DNA from: Dehalobacter sp. CP
GTDB taxonomy: Bacteria > Bacillota_B > Desulfitobacteriia > Desulfitobacteriales > Syntrophobotulaceae
Length of the DNA: 64,000 nucleotides
Direction of reading: 5' to 3'
Assembly: GCA_009910795.1 (NCBI GenBank)
Contig: VMEE01000039.1
Coordinates: forward strand, 1 to 64,000
Numbering within the stretch: the first letter of the stretch is position 1; the number at the start of each line of letters is the position of its first letter. The notes below the pieces were generated by a model, which worked only from the letters and a program-made list of their open reading frames with translations, searched no databases and had not been told where the DNA came from. The position numbers were made by a program, and so were the translations under genes. This document shows, in pieces, positions 19,490 through 28,293 of this stretch.

Positions 19490-20734
19490 ATGAAGGCCGA
19501 AATTATTTCCACGGGAACAGAATTACTGCTCGGAAAAACGCTGAATACGAGTGCCCATTATCTCACAGGACAGCTTTCGGATCTCGGGATAGAAGTCCTC
19601 TACCATACGACGGTAGGGGACAACAAAGAACGGCTGACCGAGACACTAAAGAATGCGCTGCAGCGTTCTGGGCTTGTGCTTGTCAGCGGAGGGCTTGGAC
19701 CGACGGCAGATGACCTATCCAAAGAAATTGCCGCTGAAGTCTTAGGCCTGAAAATGAGCTATGATCCGGAAAGCATGCAGTCCCTAACGCAGTTTTATAT
19801 CAATGACCCGATGCCACCAAGTACGGAAAAACAGGCTTATTTTCCGGAAGGTTCGATCCTGCTGCCGAACGATAAAGGAACTGCACGGGGGGCACTTATC
19901 TGCAAAAATGACCAGTTTTGCGCGGTCCTTCCCGGACCTCCTTCCGAAATGGAGGTTATGTTCCAAAAATATTTGCTGCCCAAACTGGAGCAGACCATCC
20001 TTCGGGATTCCGGAAGGATGCAGGTGCGTATTCTAAAAATATTTGGACTCGGGGAACCGGAACTGGAACGGGAGCTAGCCGTTCTGATGCAGCGTAGATC
20101 TCCGTCTCTCACTTTGCTGGACAGGCATACCTACATGGATGTCAGGCTTACGGTCCGAAGCGGGGATGTCAGTCAGGCTGTCCGGCTCCTGGATCAGACG
20201 GAAGCAGAGATCCGCAGCAGGCTTGGGGACAGGGTATTCGGAACCGGTACGGATACCCAGACCGGTATTGTTGGAAAACTGCTTCTGAAAAACACCCTGA
20301 CGCTGGCAACAGCTGAATCCTGTACCGGCGGTCTTCTGGGCGGAAAAATCACCGCCGAAGCCGGAAGCTCGGCGTATTATCTTGGCGGCGTTGTGAGTTA
20401 TGCGAATTCAGCCAAAGAAACTTTGCTCGGGGTGAAAAGCAGCAGTCTGCTGCAGGAAGGCGCGGTCAGTGAACTTGTAGCCGGGGAAATGGCCGAAGGG
20501 ACGAGGAAGGCCCTCGGCGCAGATCTTGGGATTGCGACGACCGGAGTCGCGGGGCCGGGAGGCGGAACCGCGGACAAACCCGTCGGTCTGGTCTATATCG
20601 CCCTGGCTCATCCGGAAGGTATCGAGATCACTAAAAACCAGTTTGTCGGGAGCAGGGAATCCGTCAGAAATATGATCGTAGAAACTGCTTTGAATATGCT
20701 GCGGCTGTATTTACTTAGGAAATGCAAGCAGTAA
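19490..20734 (+). CDS. cinA: CinA family protein (competence/damage-inducible, NMN deamidase/ADPR pyrophosphatase type)
   Basis: 414 residues with two parts: an N-terminal MoCF/COG1058 domain (about 1-170; STGTELLLGKTLNTSAHYL, VLVSGGLGPTADD), linked to ADP-ribose pyrophosphatase activity, and a C-terminal CinA domain (about 255-410; TAESCTGGLLGGKIT, GVAGPGGGTADKPVGLVYIA) linked to NMN deamidation. Together they recycle pyridine nucleotides. A weak GGGAGTG lies upstream of the ATG. It directly precedes recA, but recA has its own promoter and LexA box, so SOS control is separate. Confidence 0.93.
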   Translation: MKAEIISTGTELLLGKTLNTSAHYLTGQLSDLGIEVLYHTTVGDNKERLTETLKNALQRSGLVLVSGGLGPTADDLSKEIAAEVLGLKMSYDPESMQSLTQFYINDPMPPSTEKQAYFPEGSILLPNDKGTARGALICKNDQFCAVLPGPPSEMEVMFQKYLLPKLEQTILRDSGRMQVRILKIFGLGEPELERELAVLMQRRSPSLTLLDRHTYMDVRLTVRSGDVSQAVRLLDQTEAEIRSRLGDRVFGTGTDTQTGIVGKLLLKNTLTLATAESCTGGLLGGKITAEAGSSAYYLGGVVSYANSAKETLLGVKSSSLLQEGAVSELVAGEMAEGTRKALGADLGIATTGVAGPGGGTADKPVGLVYIALAHPEGIEITKNQFVGSRESVRNMIVETALNMLRLYLLRKCKQ

Positions 20735-20790
20735 ATGCTTGCCAAACGAGACAAGACCAACCGCTATGTAAAAATTTTACTTTTAACGGA

Positions 20791-20820
20791 TTGACAATAG
20801 ACAGTCAGAAAAAGTATAAT
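20791..20820 (+). promoter_or_regulatory. sigma-A promoter of recA
   Basis: TTGACA (20791-20796) and TATAAT (20815-20820), both perfect, are 18 bases apart. The predicted start of transcription falls inside the LexA box just downstream. Confidence 0.85.
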
Positions 20821-20826
20821 AGAAAC

Positions 20827-20840
20827 CGAACATATGTTTT
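20827..20840. promoter_or_regulatory. LexA (DinR) operator of recA
   Basis: CGAACATATGTTTT matches the Gram-positive SOS box core GAAC-N4-GTTY. It begins seven bases after the -10 element, where bound LexA would block initiation. This indicates DNA-damage induction of recA (and recX). Confidence 0.85.
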
Positions 20841-20866
20841 GTATAATCATGAGGAGGCACGAAAAG

Positions 20867-21907
20867 ATGGCTACTCCAGATAAACTGAAAGCATTGGATA
20901 TTGCGCTGAGCCAAATTGAAAAGCAGTTTGGCAAGGGAGCGATTATGAAACTCGGCGAAGCTTCGGACAGAATGGCTGTTGAGACGATTTCAACAGGTTC
21001 ATTGGCCCTGGATTTGGCTTTAGGCGTTGGCGGAGTTCCCAGAGGCCGGGTAATAGAGGTATATGGACCGGAGTCTTCGGGAAAAACCACCGTAACGCTG
21101 CATATTATTGCTGAGGCACAGAAAACAGGTGGCGTTGCAGCTTTTATTGATGCGGAGCATGCCCTTGACCCGGTATATGCCCGTGCGCTGGGTGTGAATG
21201 TCGACGATCTGCTGGTCTCCCAGCCCGACACCGGCGAGCAGGCGCTGGAAATCTGTGAAGCCCTTGTTCGCAGCGGCGCGGTTGATGTTGTCGTTATTGA
21301 CTCGGTGGCGGCACTCGTGCCACGGGCTGAAATCGAAGGGGAGATGGGCGATTCCCATATGGGGCTGCATGCCCGTCTGATGTCCCAGGCGTTGCGCAAG
21401 CTTACCGGGTGCATCAGTAAAAGCCATACTTGTGTCATCTTTATTAATCAGATCAGGGAGAAAGTCGGCGTGATGTTCGGCAACCCGGAGACGACGACCG
21501 GAGGACGGGCACTGAAATTTTATGCTTCAGTCCGGCTGGAAGTCAAAAAGCAGGATGTCATCAAGCAGGGGCAGGAAATCATCGGCAATCGGACCCGCGT
21601 AAAGGTCGTCAAAAACAAGGTTGCACCGCCGTTTAACTTTGCTGATTTTGACTTGGTTTATGGCGAAGGGATATCCAGGGAAGGCAGTATTGTCGATATG
21701 GGATCGGAAACAGGTATTCTTATGAAATCGGGTGCCTGGTATTCCTACAATGGCGAAAGGCTTGGACAGGGAAGAGAGAATGTCAAGGATTTTCTGCGTC
21801 AGCATCCCGATATTGCTGCAGAGATTGAGAGAAAAGTGCGCGATCTGGTTCTGATCTCGAAAGACAAGACCAAGGGCGCTCAGGACGACAGCATGAATGA
21901 TGAATAG
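20867..21907 (+). CDS. recA: recombinase RecA
   Basis: 346 residues. It coats single-stranded DNA, drives strand exchange and triggers LexA self-cleavage. Walker A is GPESSGKTT (about 67-75), Walker B is [12 protein letters not shown], the L2/DNA loop region includes [14 protein letters not shown], and the acidic C-tail ends in a run of Asp and Glu. I start at ATG 20867, nine bases after GAGGAGG; an open frame 11 codons upstream carries the ribosome site itself. A sigma-A promoter and a LexA box lie directly upstream. It overlaps recX by 11 bases. Confidence 0.98.
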   Translation: MATPDKLKALDIALSQIEKQFGKGAIMKLGEASDRMAVETISTGSLALDLALGVGGVPRGRVIEVYGPESSGKTTVTLHIIAEAQKTGGVAAFIDAEHALDPVYARALGVNVDDLLVSQPDTGEQALEICEALVRSGAVDVVVIDSVAALVPRAEIEGEMGDSHMGLHARLMSQALRKLTGCISKSHTCVIFINQIREKVGVMFGNPETTTGGRALKFYASVRLEVKKQDVIKQGQEIIGNRTRVKVVKNKVAPPFNFADFDLVYGEGISREGSIVDMGSETGILMKSGAWYSYNGERLGQGRENVKDFLRQHPDIAAEIERKVRDLVLISKDKTKGAQDDSMNDE

Positions 21908-22427
21908 AAATCAGGACTCACCGAAGAAAAGTGTGATAGGTGCTGCGCTGAATTTCTTAAGCCGCAGGCAGCTGTCTGCCAGCCAGCTTGCCGGTAAGCT
22001 GGAGGCTAAAGGCTATTCTGCAGAGGAAAGTGCTGAAGCTCTCCGAAAGCTAGAAGAATGGAAATATATTGATGACCGGCAATATGCCTTGTCTTATATT
22101 AAAAGTAAGGAAACAAGGTTTTCCCGGACCAGAATATGTATTGAACTGCAAAAAGCCGGTCTGGACGATCGGATGATCTCTCGCGTCATGGATGAATACT
22201 TTCCCGAGCAGCAGGAGGTTCAAAACTGCCTGCTGCTTGGCCGCAAAATGTTTGAGCAGGAGTATAGGAAATACCAGAAAAAATCCCTAAACGATCAAAA
22301 CAGAAGTATCCCCCCAAAAGAGTTATACTTAAGGAAAAAGGTCGGGGACAAGCTCTTAGCGAAGGGCTATCAATTGGATATAGTCAAAAAGGTACTTGGA
22401 GAGATTATTATTTTCGATAATCTGTAA
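21897..22427 (+). CDS. recX: RecA regulator RecX
   Basis: 176-residue helical-repeat protein that binds RecA filaments and modulates them. The typical features are visible: [25 protein letters not shown] at the N-terminus, [14 protein letters not shown] in the centre, and a C-terminal repeat. A low-homology charged insert (about 117-145, [15 protein letters not shown]) makes it a little longer than many homologues. It overlaps the end of recA, so expression is tied to the SOS response. The start ATG (or the adjacent second ATG) lies within the recA C-terminal codons. Confidence 0.88.
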   Translation: MMNRNQDSPKKSVIGAALNFLSRRQLSASQLAGKLEAKGYSAEESAEALRKLEEWKYIDDRQYALSYIKSKETRFSRTRICIELQKAGLDDRMISRVMDEYFPEQQEVQNCLLLGRKMFEQEYRKYQKKSLNDQNRSIPPKELYLRKKVGDKLLAKGYQLDIVKKVLGEIIIFDNL

Positions 22428-22629
22428 GTATTTAGTATACTTTGTTATCCCACCAACTTGACATTATTTGCACATTTCATTAAACTAATATTAAATGGAT
22501 CTGTTTCTAGTAAATTTTTAACCTTTCAAGGTTTTCTCTTATATTAAACTGAACATCTCAGCTGCACCGGGTATCGGTGTAGCTATATTTAAGGGAAAAA
22601 TAATCGAACGAGGGTTATAGATTTTACGG

Positions 22630-22651
22630 AACTGGTCTGACCAGTTTTTTG
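22630..22651 (+). terminator. terminator between recX and rny
   Basis: AACTGGT-CTG-ACCAGTT with a following T run (six T in all) gives a 7-bp stem with a tight 3-base loop. It lies 200 bases after recX and 47 bases before rny. An imperfect hairpin (AGCTGCACCG / CGGTGTAGCT) precedes it at about 22558-22582. Confidence 0.65.
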
Positions 22652-22697
22652 TTATTTTCACGAAATATTTAATACTATAATTGAAGGAGGTGAAGCT

Positions 22698-24245
22698 TTG
22701 GAAATATCAGGCTTAATTGCAGTTGTTATTGTACTCGCCGGATTGGCGATTGGCAGTCTGATCGGCTGGTTTATCCGCAAATCATCTGCGGAAAAAATGA
22801 TTGGATCTGCTGAAATAGAAGCAAAAAGGCTTTTAAAGAATGCTGAGGCAGAGGCTGAAGCCAAAAAAAGGGAAAAAATCGTTGCAGCTAAAGAAGAGGT
22901 TATGCAGCTTCGCAATGATATTGAAAAAGAGACCAGAGAAAGACGTAGCGAAATCCAACGTATGGAAAGACGCAATCTTCAGAAGGAAGAAACCCTTGAA
23001 AGAAAAACCGAAGCTCTGGAACGTAAGGAAGAAAATTTACATCGCAGAGAATCAGAAGTTGAAAAACAAAAACTTGATTTAAATGAACTCCTGGCTAAAC
23101 AGGTAGCTGAGCTGGAGAGGCTTTCCGGTCTGACTCCTGAAGAAGCCAAACAATTGCTGCTAAAAAGTGTCGAGGAAGAAGTACGTTACGAATCGGCAAT
23201 CATGATTAAGGAATATGAGACCCGGACAAAAGAAGAAGCTGAAAAACGCGCTAAAGATATTATTTCTTTGGCTATACATCGTTGTGCGGCAGACCATGTC
23301 GTTGAAAGCACAGTTTCAGTGGTTGCCCTGCCGAACGATGAAATGAAAGGCCGTATCATTGGCCGAGAGGGCCGGAATATCAGAGCTCTTGAGACTTTAA
23401 CGGGCATTGATTTGATTATTGACGATACGCCTGAGGCCGTTATTCTGTCAGGATTTGATCCGATCAGAAGAGAAGTTGCCAGAGTCGCTCTGGAAAAACT
23501 GATTTTGGACGGACGTATTCATCCGGCCAGAATTGAAGAAATGGTTGAAAAGGCGCAGAAGGAAGTTGACCAGAAAATCAGGGAAGAAGGGGAACAGGCC
23601 ACCTTCGAAACCGGGGTTCATGGTATACATCCAGAACTGATTAGACTGCTTGGCCGGCTGCGTTTCAGAACCAGTTACGGACAAAATGTTTTGAGACACT
23701 CTATCGAGGTATCGCATCTGGCCGGGTTAATGGCTTCCGAACTTGGTGTTGATGTCCAGACCGCAAAACGCGCCGGACTTTTGCATGACATCGGCAAAGC
23801 CGTTGACCATGATACCGAAGGCACGCATGTCGAGATTGGCGTTGATCTCTGCAAAAAGTACAAGGAATCATGGGATATCATTCACGCGATTGAGGCCCAT
23901 CACGGCGACACTGAACCCAAGACAATTGTCGCAGTACTTGTTGCCGCTGCAGATGCGGTATCGGCTGCCAGACCTGGTGCCAGACGCGAAACTTTGGAAT
24001 CCTACATTAAAAGGCTTCAGAAGCTTGAGGAAATTGCCGAGACATTTGAAGGCGTTGAAAAATCCTACGCGATTCAGGCCGGCAGAGAGATTCGCATTAT
24101 TGTGAATCCGGAGAAGATTGATGATGCACTTGCACCAAGGTTCGCGCATGATATTGCAAAGAGAATTGAAGAAGAACTGGAATACCCCGGACAGATCAAG
24201 GTTGTCGTAATGCGGGAGACCCGCGCAGTGGATTACGCGAAGTAA
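22698..24245 (+). CDS. rny: ribonuclease Y
   Basis: 515-residue membrane-anchored endoribonuclease that starts mRNA decay. It has an N-terminal membrane helix (about 4-26), a long charged coiled coil (30-200), a KH RNA-binding domain (about 205-270; [15 protein letters not shown]) and a metal-dependent HD domain (about 330-425; [11 protein letters not shown]). The start codon is TTG, seven bases after GGAGG (GGAGGTGAAGCTTTG). Length is normal. A terminator follows the gene, so it is probably a single-gene transcript. Confidence 0.97.
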   Translation: MEISGLIAVVIVLAGLAIGSLIGWFIRKSSAEKMIGSAEIEAKRLLKNAEAEAEAKKREKIVAAKEEVMQLRNDIEKETRERRSEIQRMERRNLQKEETLERKTEALERKEENLHRRESEVEKQKLDLNELLAKQVAELERLSGLTPEEAKQLLLKSVEEEVRYESAIMIKEYETRTKEEAEKRAKDIISLAIHRCAADHVVESTVSVVALPNDEMKGRIIGREGRNIRALETLTGIDLIIDDTPEAVILSGFDPIRREVARVALEKLILDGRIHPARIEEMVEKAQKEVDQKIREEGEQATFETGVHGIHPELIRLLGRLRFRTSYGQNVLRHSIEVSHLAGLMASELGVDVQTAKRAGLLHDIGKAVDHDTEGTHVEIGVDLCKKYKESWDIIHAIEAHHGDTEPKTIVAVLVAAADAVSAARPGARRETLESYIKRLQKLEEIAETFEGVEKSYAIQAGREIRIIVNPEKIDDALAPRFAHDIAKRIEEELEYPGQIKVVVMRETRAVDYAK

Positions 24246-24326
24246 TCTGCGATGAAACGACATTAACACAAAGATACCTTACAGATTAAGCGTACGATGT
24301 TTAGATATTGAAATGCGTATAACGAG

Positions 24327-24357
24327 CAAAGCAGGTGTTAGGCCTGCTTTGTTTGTG
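24327..24357 (+). terminator. terminator of rny
   Basis: CAAAGCAGG (24327-24335) pairs perfectly with CCTGCTTTG (24343-24351), followed by TTTGTGT. Confidence 0.75.
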
Positions 24358-24381
24358 TATCATAGAATTATATGTATTTTC

Positions 24382-24411
24382 TAGTATTTTCTGAGCCATC
24401 TAAGTGCAGCA
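24382..24411 (+). repeat. 30-base intergenic repeat, copy 1
   Basis: This shares most bases with 26344-26373: both read T-GTA-TTTCTGA-NNN-ATCTAAGTGCA-CA. Each copy lies just after a terminator and before the next gene's control region. Confidence 0.45.
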
Positions 24412-24424
24412 GGTTTACTTTATA

Positions 24425-24454
24425 TTGGTATGTTGGGACAAAATAGGTTATAAT
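24425..24454 (+). promoter_or_regulatory. candidate sigma-A promoter before the 24479 gene
   Basis: TATAAT at 24449-24454 with TTGGTA (four of six to TTGACA) 18 bases upstream. The predicted transcript would start near 24461, just before the ribosome site GGGAAGGA of the TTG start. Confidence 0.5.
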
Positions 24455-24478
24455 TGCTAGGGCACTCTGGGAAGGACT

Positions 24479-25066
24479 TTGCGTCTCCTTGAAGAATTAC
24501 TATATGTTTTGGAGAAAGCTCTATTATTTCACGTTCAGGAAAGGATTATCAAGATGGCCGCTTCAGAAGTCATAACTGCTGAATCAAATTATCTGAATTA
24601 CAGTACGGGATTACTTGTTTCTATTTTGCTGTGCTATCCGGAAGTTGTAACGATCAGCTGCAATCAGGAGCAGCAGACCATGATACTTAAATTCCTGGTC
24701 GTCAAGGAGTGCGGCTTTGAAGCGCTTCAGAATAAACTTCGGCAGGCCTTGGAATTGTTTCATCAGATTGAAGGTCGGAAAATTCAGCTTTTAAGTATTG
24801 AAAAATTTGAACAGGAACTGGACCTGATTGTGATCAGCAGAGATTTAAGCAGTATTACCCACACCGAAATCAACCTCATAGTAGAAATCATGAAAAGCGA
24901 GCTTGGCGCTAAACTGATTGCTGATGAATGCAGCCTGCCTGAAGAAGAGGTCATACTGCAGGAAGAAATCATTATTCATATGATGGCAGCTGTACGTTCT
25001 AACGGAACAGAAAAAAACATTACAGCTGTACGGGAAGACGGCAGAGTACTTGTTTTCAATGGTTGA
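24479..25066 (+). CDS. conserved-looking protein of unknown function
   Basis: 195 residues that I do not recognise. It appears soluble, without signal peptide or clear membrane segment. It alternates predicted helices and strands, and has an acidic C-terminal third with a run of Glu/Ile (EEEVILQEEIIIHM). Cysteines are at scattered positions with no metal motif. The TTG start fits a GGGAAGGA site and a promoter 25 bases upstream; an internal ATG at 24554, eight bases after AAAGGA, would give a 170-residue form. It sits between rny and ymdB, both linked to RNA turnover and phosphodiester hydrolysis. That location is the only hint of role. Confidence 0.7.
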   Translation: MRLLEELLYVLEKALLFHVQERIIKMAASEVITAESNYLNYSTGLLVSILLCYPEVVTISCNQEQQTMILKFLVVKECGFEALQNKLRQALELFHQIEGRKIQLLSIEKFEQELDLIVISRDLSSITHTEINLIVEIMKSELGAKLIADECSLPEEEVILQEEIIIHMMAAVRSNGTEKNITAVREDGRVLVFNG

Positions 25067-25099
25067 ACGAAGGGGTTAGTGCAAGTAAAGGAGTACCTT

Positions 25100-25870
25100 A
25101 TGCAGATTCTTTTTATCGGTGATATCGTCGGCAGACCGGGAAGAGAAGCGGTGGCTGCTTTTCTTCCCGAACTCCAGAAAGAGCATAAACTTGATCTGGT
25201 GATTGCCAATGCTGAAAATGCCTCAGGCGGGCGGGGACTTACCAAAGAAGTCGCCTATGAGCTATATGATTACGGAATCCACTTTTTGACGATGGGCAAC
25301 CATGTCTGGGACCAAAAGGAAATTATAAAGTTTATCGATGATGAAACCAAGCTGATCCGGCCTGCCAATTACCCGAAAGGGGCACCGGGAAAAGGCTATG
25401 GTTTTGTTATTCGTAACGGAATAAAGACGGGAATTATCAATCTATCAGGAAGAATCTTTCTGCCGCCGCTGGAAAATCCTTTCACGATGGTCAGTCAGAT
25501 CATCAATATGATGGCTGTGGAGACCCCGGTGATCATTGTCGATTTTCATGCCGAGGCAACCTCGGAAAAAGTTGCGCTTGGCTGGTTTCTTAACGGCAAA
25601 GTAAGTGCAGTTCTTGGTACACATACCCATATCCAGACTGCGGATGCCAGGGTACTGGACCAGGGAACGGCATATATTACAGACGTTGGAATGACTGGCC
25701 CGCGAGATTCGGTCTTGGGAGTCAAAAAAGAGATCATTATCAATAATTTTCTGACGCAGATGCCGGCGAGATTTGAAGTGGCCAACGGGGTGAACCAGCT
25801 GAATGCTGTGGTGCTTCAAATAGATGAAAAAACCGGCAAAACACAGCGTATTATTCCTATCCAAAAATAG
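25100..25870 (+). CDS. ymdB: YmdB-family metallophosphoesterase (TIGR00282)
   Basis: 256-residue calcineurin-like phosphodiesterase. Metal-binding motifs are GDIVGRPG (near residue 6), NAENASGG, GNHVWD, DFHAEATSEK and GTHTHIQTAD. In Bacillus subtilis YmdB hydrolyses 2',3'-cyclic nucleotides and affects biofilm and motility choice; that role is transferred here by homology. The ATG is seven bases after AAAGGAG; an earlier in-frame codon would place the site inside the gene. It lies between an unknown gene and spoVS, the same ymdB-spoVS neighbourhood as in Bacillus. Confidence 0.93.
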   Translation: MQILFIGDIVGRPGREAVAAFLPELQKEHKLDLVIANAENASGGRGLTKEVAYELYDYGIHFLTMGNHVWDQKEIIKFIDDETKLIRPANYPKGAPGKGYGFVIRNGIKTGIINLSGRIFLPPLENPFTMVSQIINMMAVETPVIIVDFHAEATSEKVALGWFLNGKVSAVLGTHTHIQTADARVLDQGTAYITDVGMTGPRDSVLGVKKEIIINNFLTQMPARFEVANGVNQLNAVVLQIDEKTGKTQRIIPIQK

Positions 25871-25872
25871 AC

Positions 25873-25903
25873 ATCCTGCGCCAAATAAGGTGCAGGATTT
25901 TTT
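25873..25903 (+). terminator. terminator of ymdB
   Basis: ATCCTGCGCC-AAATAA-GGTGCAGGAT followed by five T; 10-bp stem with one G-T pair. Confidence 0.85.
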
Positions 25904-25936
25904 ACACAGAAAATACCAAATCAGACATTTCTAAAA

Positions 25937-25963
25937 AGAGGATTTTTTTACTATTACGCGAAT
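25937..25963 (+). promoter_or_regulatory. candidate sigma-H promoter of spoVS
   Basis: AGAGGATTT (25937-25945) matches the sigma-H -35 consensus RNAGGAWWW. After 11 bases comes CGCGAAT (25957-25963), matching the -10 RNNGAAT except for its first base. In Bacillus spoVS is known to depend on sigma-H. Confidence 0.6.
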
Positions 25964-26022
25964 AGTATATAGCATCAAAGTGGAAATACATGTAAAAAGG
26001 ATCGATTGGGAGGTATTAGATA

Positions 26023-26283
26023 ATGGATGTGTTAAAAGTCTCAGCAAAATCAAGTCCTAATTCAGTAGCTGGAGCATTAGCAGGCGTACTCAGGGAAAAA
26101 GGCGGAGCTGAATTGCAGGCAATTGGCGCAGGCGCATTAAACCAGGCAGTAAAAGCAGTTGCTATTGCCAGAGGTTTCGTTGCTCCGAGTGGTCTTGACC
26201 TGGTTTGTATTCCGGCTTTCACCGATATCCTAATTGAAGGAGAAGAGAGGACTGCGATCAAACTGATTGTCGAACCCAGATAA
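26023..26283 (+). CDS. spoVS: stage V sporulation protein S
   Basis: 86-residue SpoVS, an Alba-like fold protein that is very strongly conserved. VLKVSAKSSPNSVAGALAG at the N-terminus, IGAGALNQAVKAVAIARG in the centre and FTDILIEGEERTAIKLIVEP at the end are all present. SpoVS influences septation and coat assembly in Bacillus, but also occurs in non-spore-formers. GGGAGGT precedes the ATG by eight bases. A sigma-H-like promoter upstream and a terminator downstream make it a single unit. Confidence 0.97.
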   Translation: MDVLKVSAKSSPNSVAGALAGVLREKGGAELQAIGAGALNQAVKAVAIARGFVAPSGLDLVCIPAFTDILIEGEERTAIKLIVEPR

Positions 26284-26297
26284 ACCCAATGATTCTA

Positions 26298-26327
26298 AAC
26301 CTGCCTGCTTGGGGGCGGGTTTTTTTA
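26298..26327 (+). terminator. terminator of spoVS
   Basis: AACCTGCC pairs with GGGCGGGTT (one G-T pair), followed by a run of seven T. Confidence 0.85.
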
Positions 26328-26343
26328 ATATATCAGAAAATAT

Positions 26344-26373
26344 TCGTACTTTCTGATTTATCTAAGTGCAACA
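26344..26373 (+). repeat. 30-base intergenic repeat, copy 2
   Basis: Second copy of the motif found at 24382-24411 (TTTCTGA-NNN-ATCTAAGTGCA). It lies between the spoVS terminator and the dipeptidase gene. Confidence 0.45.
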
Positions 26374-26467
26374 AAGGAAGTCGCCAAAGGATTGGCATCA
26401 GTCAAGCTTTCCAAATAATTAGCCTTCTGCCCGATTATCCTTTAGAATATAAATAAAGGAGCAAAAT

Positions 26468-27427
26468 TTGACCATGAAAAACATATGGATTGCTGACGGT
26501 CATTGTGACAGCATTGGAGATTTCGCTGCCGGAAAAAGAAATTTGAAAGAAACAGCAAAATTTGGGCACTGGGATTTGACCAGGGCAAAACAGGCCAATC
26601 TCGGTCTGCAGTTTTTGGCTGCCTATATTGAAAGTGAATACAAACCGTTTCAGGCGGCCTGGAGAGGGCTGGAATTACTCGAAGCCGCACTTAGGTTTAT
26701 TGATAATAATTCTAGTGATGTATTTTTAGTAAGAACCCAAGAAGACGCAGCCCAATTAGGCCGGACCAATAAGCTGGGCCTGCTTATCAATATCGAGGGC
26801 GGAGAAATTCTTGGAGAAAACGTTTTTATGCTCGATCTGATTTTCAGGCTCGGAGTTAGAAGCATTGGCCTTACCTGGAATGAAAGGAATGCGATCGGCA
26901 ACGGCGTGGGGGAAAGCGAAGGAAGCGGCGGTTTATCTAGTTTTGGCTTTCAGGTAATCAAAAGAATGAACCAGCTTGGGATGGTGATCGACGTTTCCCA
27001 CCTGAATGAGGCCGGTTTTTGGGATGTGCTGCGGCATTCTGAACGTCCGGTCATCGCTTCCCATTCCTGTGCCAAAGCGTTATGTGGCCATCGCCGGAAC
27101 CTGACTGACCATCAGCTGTGTGCGCTAGGAGACAAGAAAGGTCTGGTCGGGGTCAATTTCTGTGAAGATTTCCTGAGTGAGACCGGAAAAGCAACTATGG
27201 ATGACGTTGTCCGGCACATTTGCCACATCGCAGAAGTAGCGGGAGTCGATACCGTTGGTTTCGGATCGGATTTTGACGGAATTGAGACGACGCCGAAAGG
27301 TCTGGAAAATGTCGGGACATTCCCGTATCTAGTGGAAAAATTGTCTCAGTGCGGTTTTAATCAGAACGAAATAGCCAAAATATGTTATGGGAATTATGTC
27401 AGGTTTTTAAGCGATGTCTTAATGTGA
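26468..27427 (+). CDS. membrane dipeptidase (peptidase family M19)
   Basis: 319-residue zinc dipeptidase of the renal-dipeptidase family, which cleaves dipeptides including those with a D-residue. Metal ligands are visible: ADGHCDS near the N-terminus, NIEGGE (bridging Glu), DVSHLNE and ASHSCAKALCGHRRNLTD, plus GFGSDFDG. Bacterial members lack a membrane anchor, and none is seen here. The TTG start is six bases after GGAG; an ATG two codons later is also possible. The next gene (PHP) follows after 23 bases and probably belongs to the same operon. Confidence 0.9.
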   Translation: MTMKNIWIADGHCDSIGDFAAGKRNLKETAKFGHWDLTRAKQANLGLQFLAAYIESEYKPFQAAWRGLELLEAALRFIDNNSSDVFLVRTQEDAAQLGRTNKLGLLINIEGGEILGENVFMLDLIFRLGVRSIGLTWNERNAIGNGVGESEGSGGLSSFGFQVIKRMNQLGMVIDVSHLNEAGFWDVLRHSERPVIASHSCAKALCGHRRNLTDHQLCALGDKKGLVGVNFCEDFLSETGKATMDDVVRHICHIAEVAGVDTVGFGSDFDGIETTPKGLENVGTFPYLVEKLSQCGFNQNEIAKICYGNYVRFLSDVLM

Positions 27428-27450
27428 AAATTCTTAGAGGTAAACATATT

Positions 27451-28293
27451 ATGAAATACCAGACAAGATTTGAGGCCGACCTGCATTGTCATACGACTGC
27501 TTCAGACGGGGTCCTTACACCGGAAGAAGTCGTTAAGTCTGCGGCAGAGGTCGGATTGAAAGCTTTGGCCATCACGGACCATGATACCATTAATGGCTGG
27601 GCGGAGGCAGAACAGGCTGTAGCTGAGACGGGGCTCTGTCTGGTTAAAGGCATAGAGATCAACACCGACTGGGCGGGCAAGGAAGTCCATATCCTCGGGT
27701 ATGCGTTACAGGAGGGCAATGGGGTTCTTCATACCAGGTTGCAGGAACTGCGGGAAAAAAGAGTGCAAAGAATACGAAAGATCCTTCAGAAGCTGGAACA
27801 GCTTGGAATCACCCTGACATTTGAGGAAGTAAGTCAGTTTGTCAGAGGGGATTCTGTCGGCCGACCCCATGTGGCTCAGGCCATGATCAGGCACGGGTAT
27901 GCCGCCAATCTGAAAGACGCTTTTGAGAGATTTTTAAAGATAGGAAGGCCAGCTTATGTTCCCAGGTATAAGCTTGATCCTGTCGAAGCTATTACAATTA
28001 TAAGAGAAGCCGGAGGCGTAGCCGTGCTTGCGCATCCGGGCAGCCAATGTACAGAACCCGAGATTGCCGCCTGGGTCGACTCCGGGCTGCAGGGGATTGA
28101 AGTCTATCATCCCGACCACGGTGCGGAGGAACGAAATTACTTTAAAGCACTGGCAGAAAGAAAGAGCCTTCTGATTACAGGCGGATCTGATTTTCATGGT
28201 CATGCGATTAAGCCCGGCATAAAATTAGGCTCTTGGGGAGTTGGGATGGAGACCATTCAACAAATTGAGCAGCTGAGGAGGAAGAAGACATGA
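27451..28293 (+). CDS. PHP-domain phosphoesterase (RNase AM/YciV-like)
   Basis: 280-residue protein of the PHP superfamily with its metal-binding set: DLHCHTTASDG (near residue 9), ITDHDT, HPGSQ and GSDFHG. Its closest described type is YciV/TrpH, a 5'-3' exonuclease or nucleoside 3',5'-bisphosphate phosphatase that acts on RNA ends; the exact substrate here is inferred. AGAGG lies about 11 bases before the ATG. It overlaps the following aminotransferase gene by four bases (ATGA), so the two are translationally coupled. Confidence 0.88.
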   Translation: MKYQTRFEADLHCHTTASDGVLTPEEVVKSAAEVGLKALAITDHDTINGWAEAEQAVAETGLCLVKGIEINTDWAGKEVHILGYALQEGNGVLHTRLQELREKRVQRIRKILQKLEQLGITLTFEEVSQFVRGDSVGRPHVAQAMIRHGYAANLKDAFERFLKIGRPAYVPRYKLDPVEAITIIREAGGVAVLAHPGSQCTEPEIAAWVDSGLQGIEVYHPDHGAEERNYFKALAERKSLLITGGSDFHGHAIKPGIKLGSWGVGMETIQQIEQLRRKKT

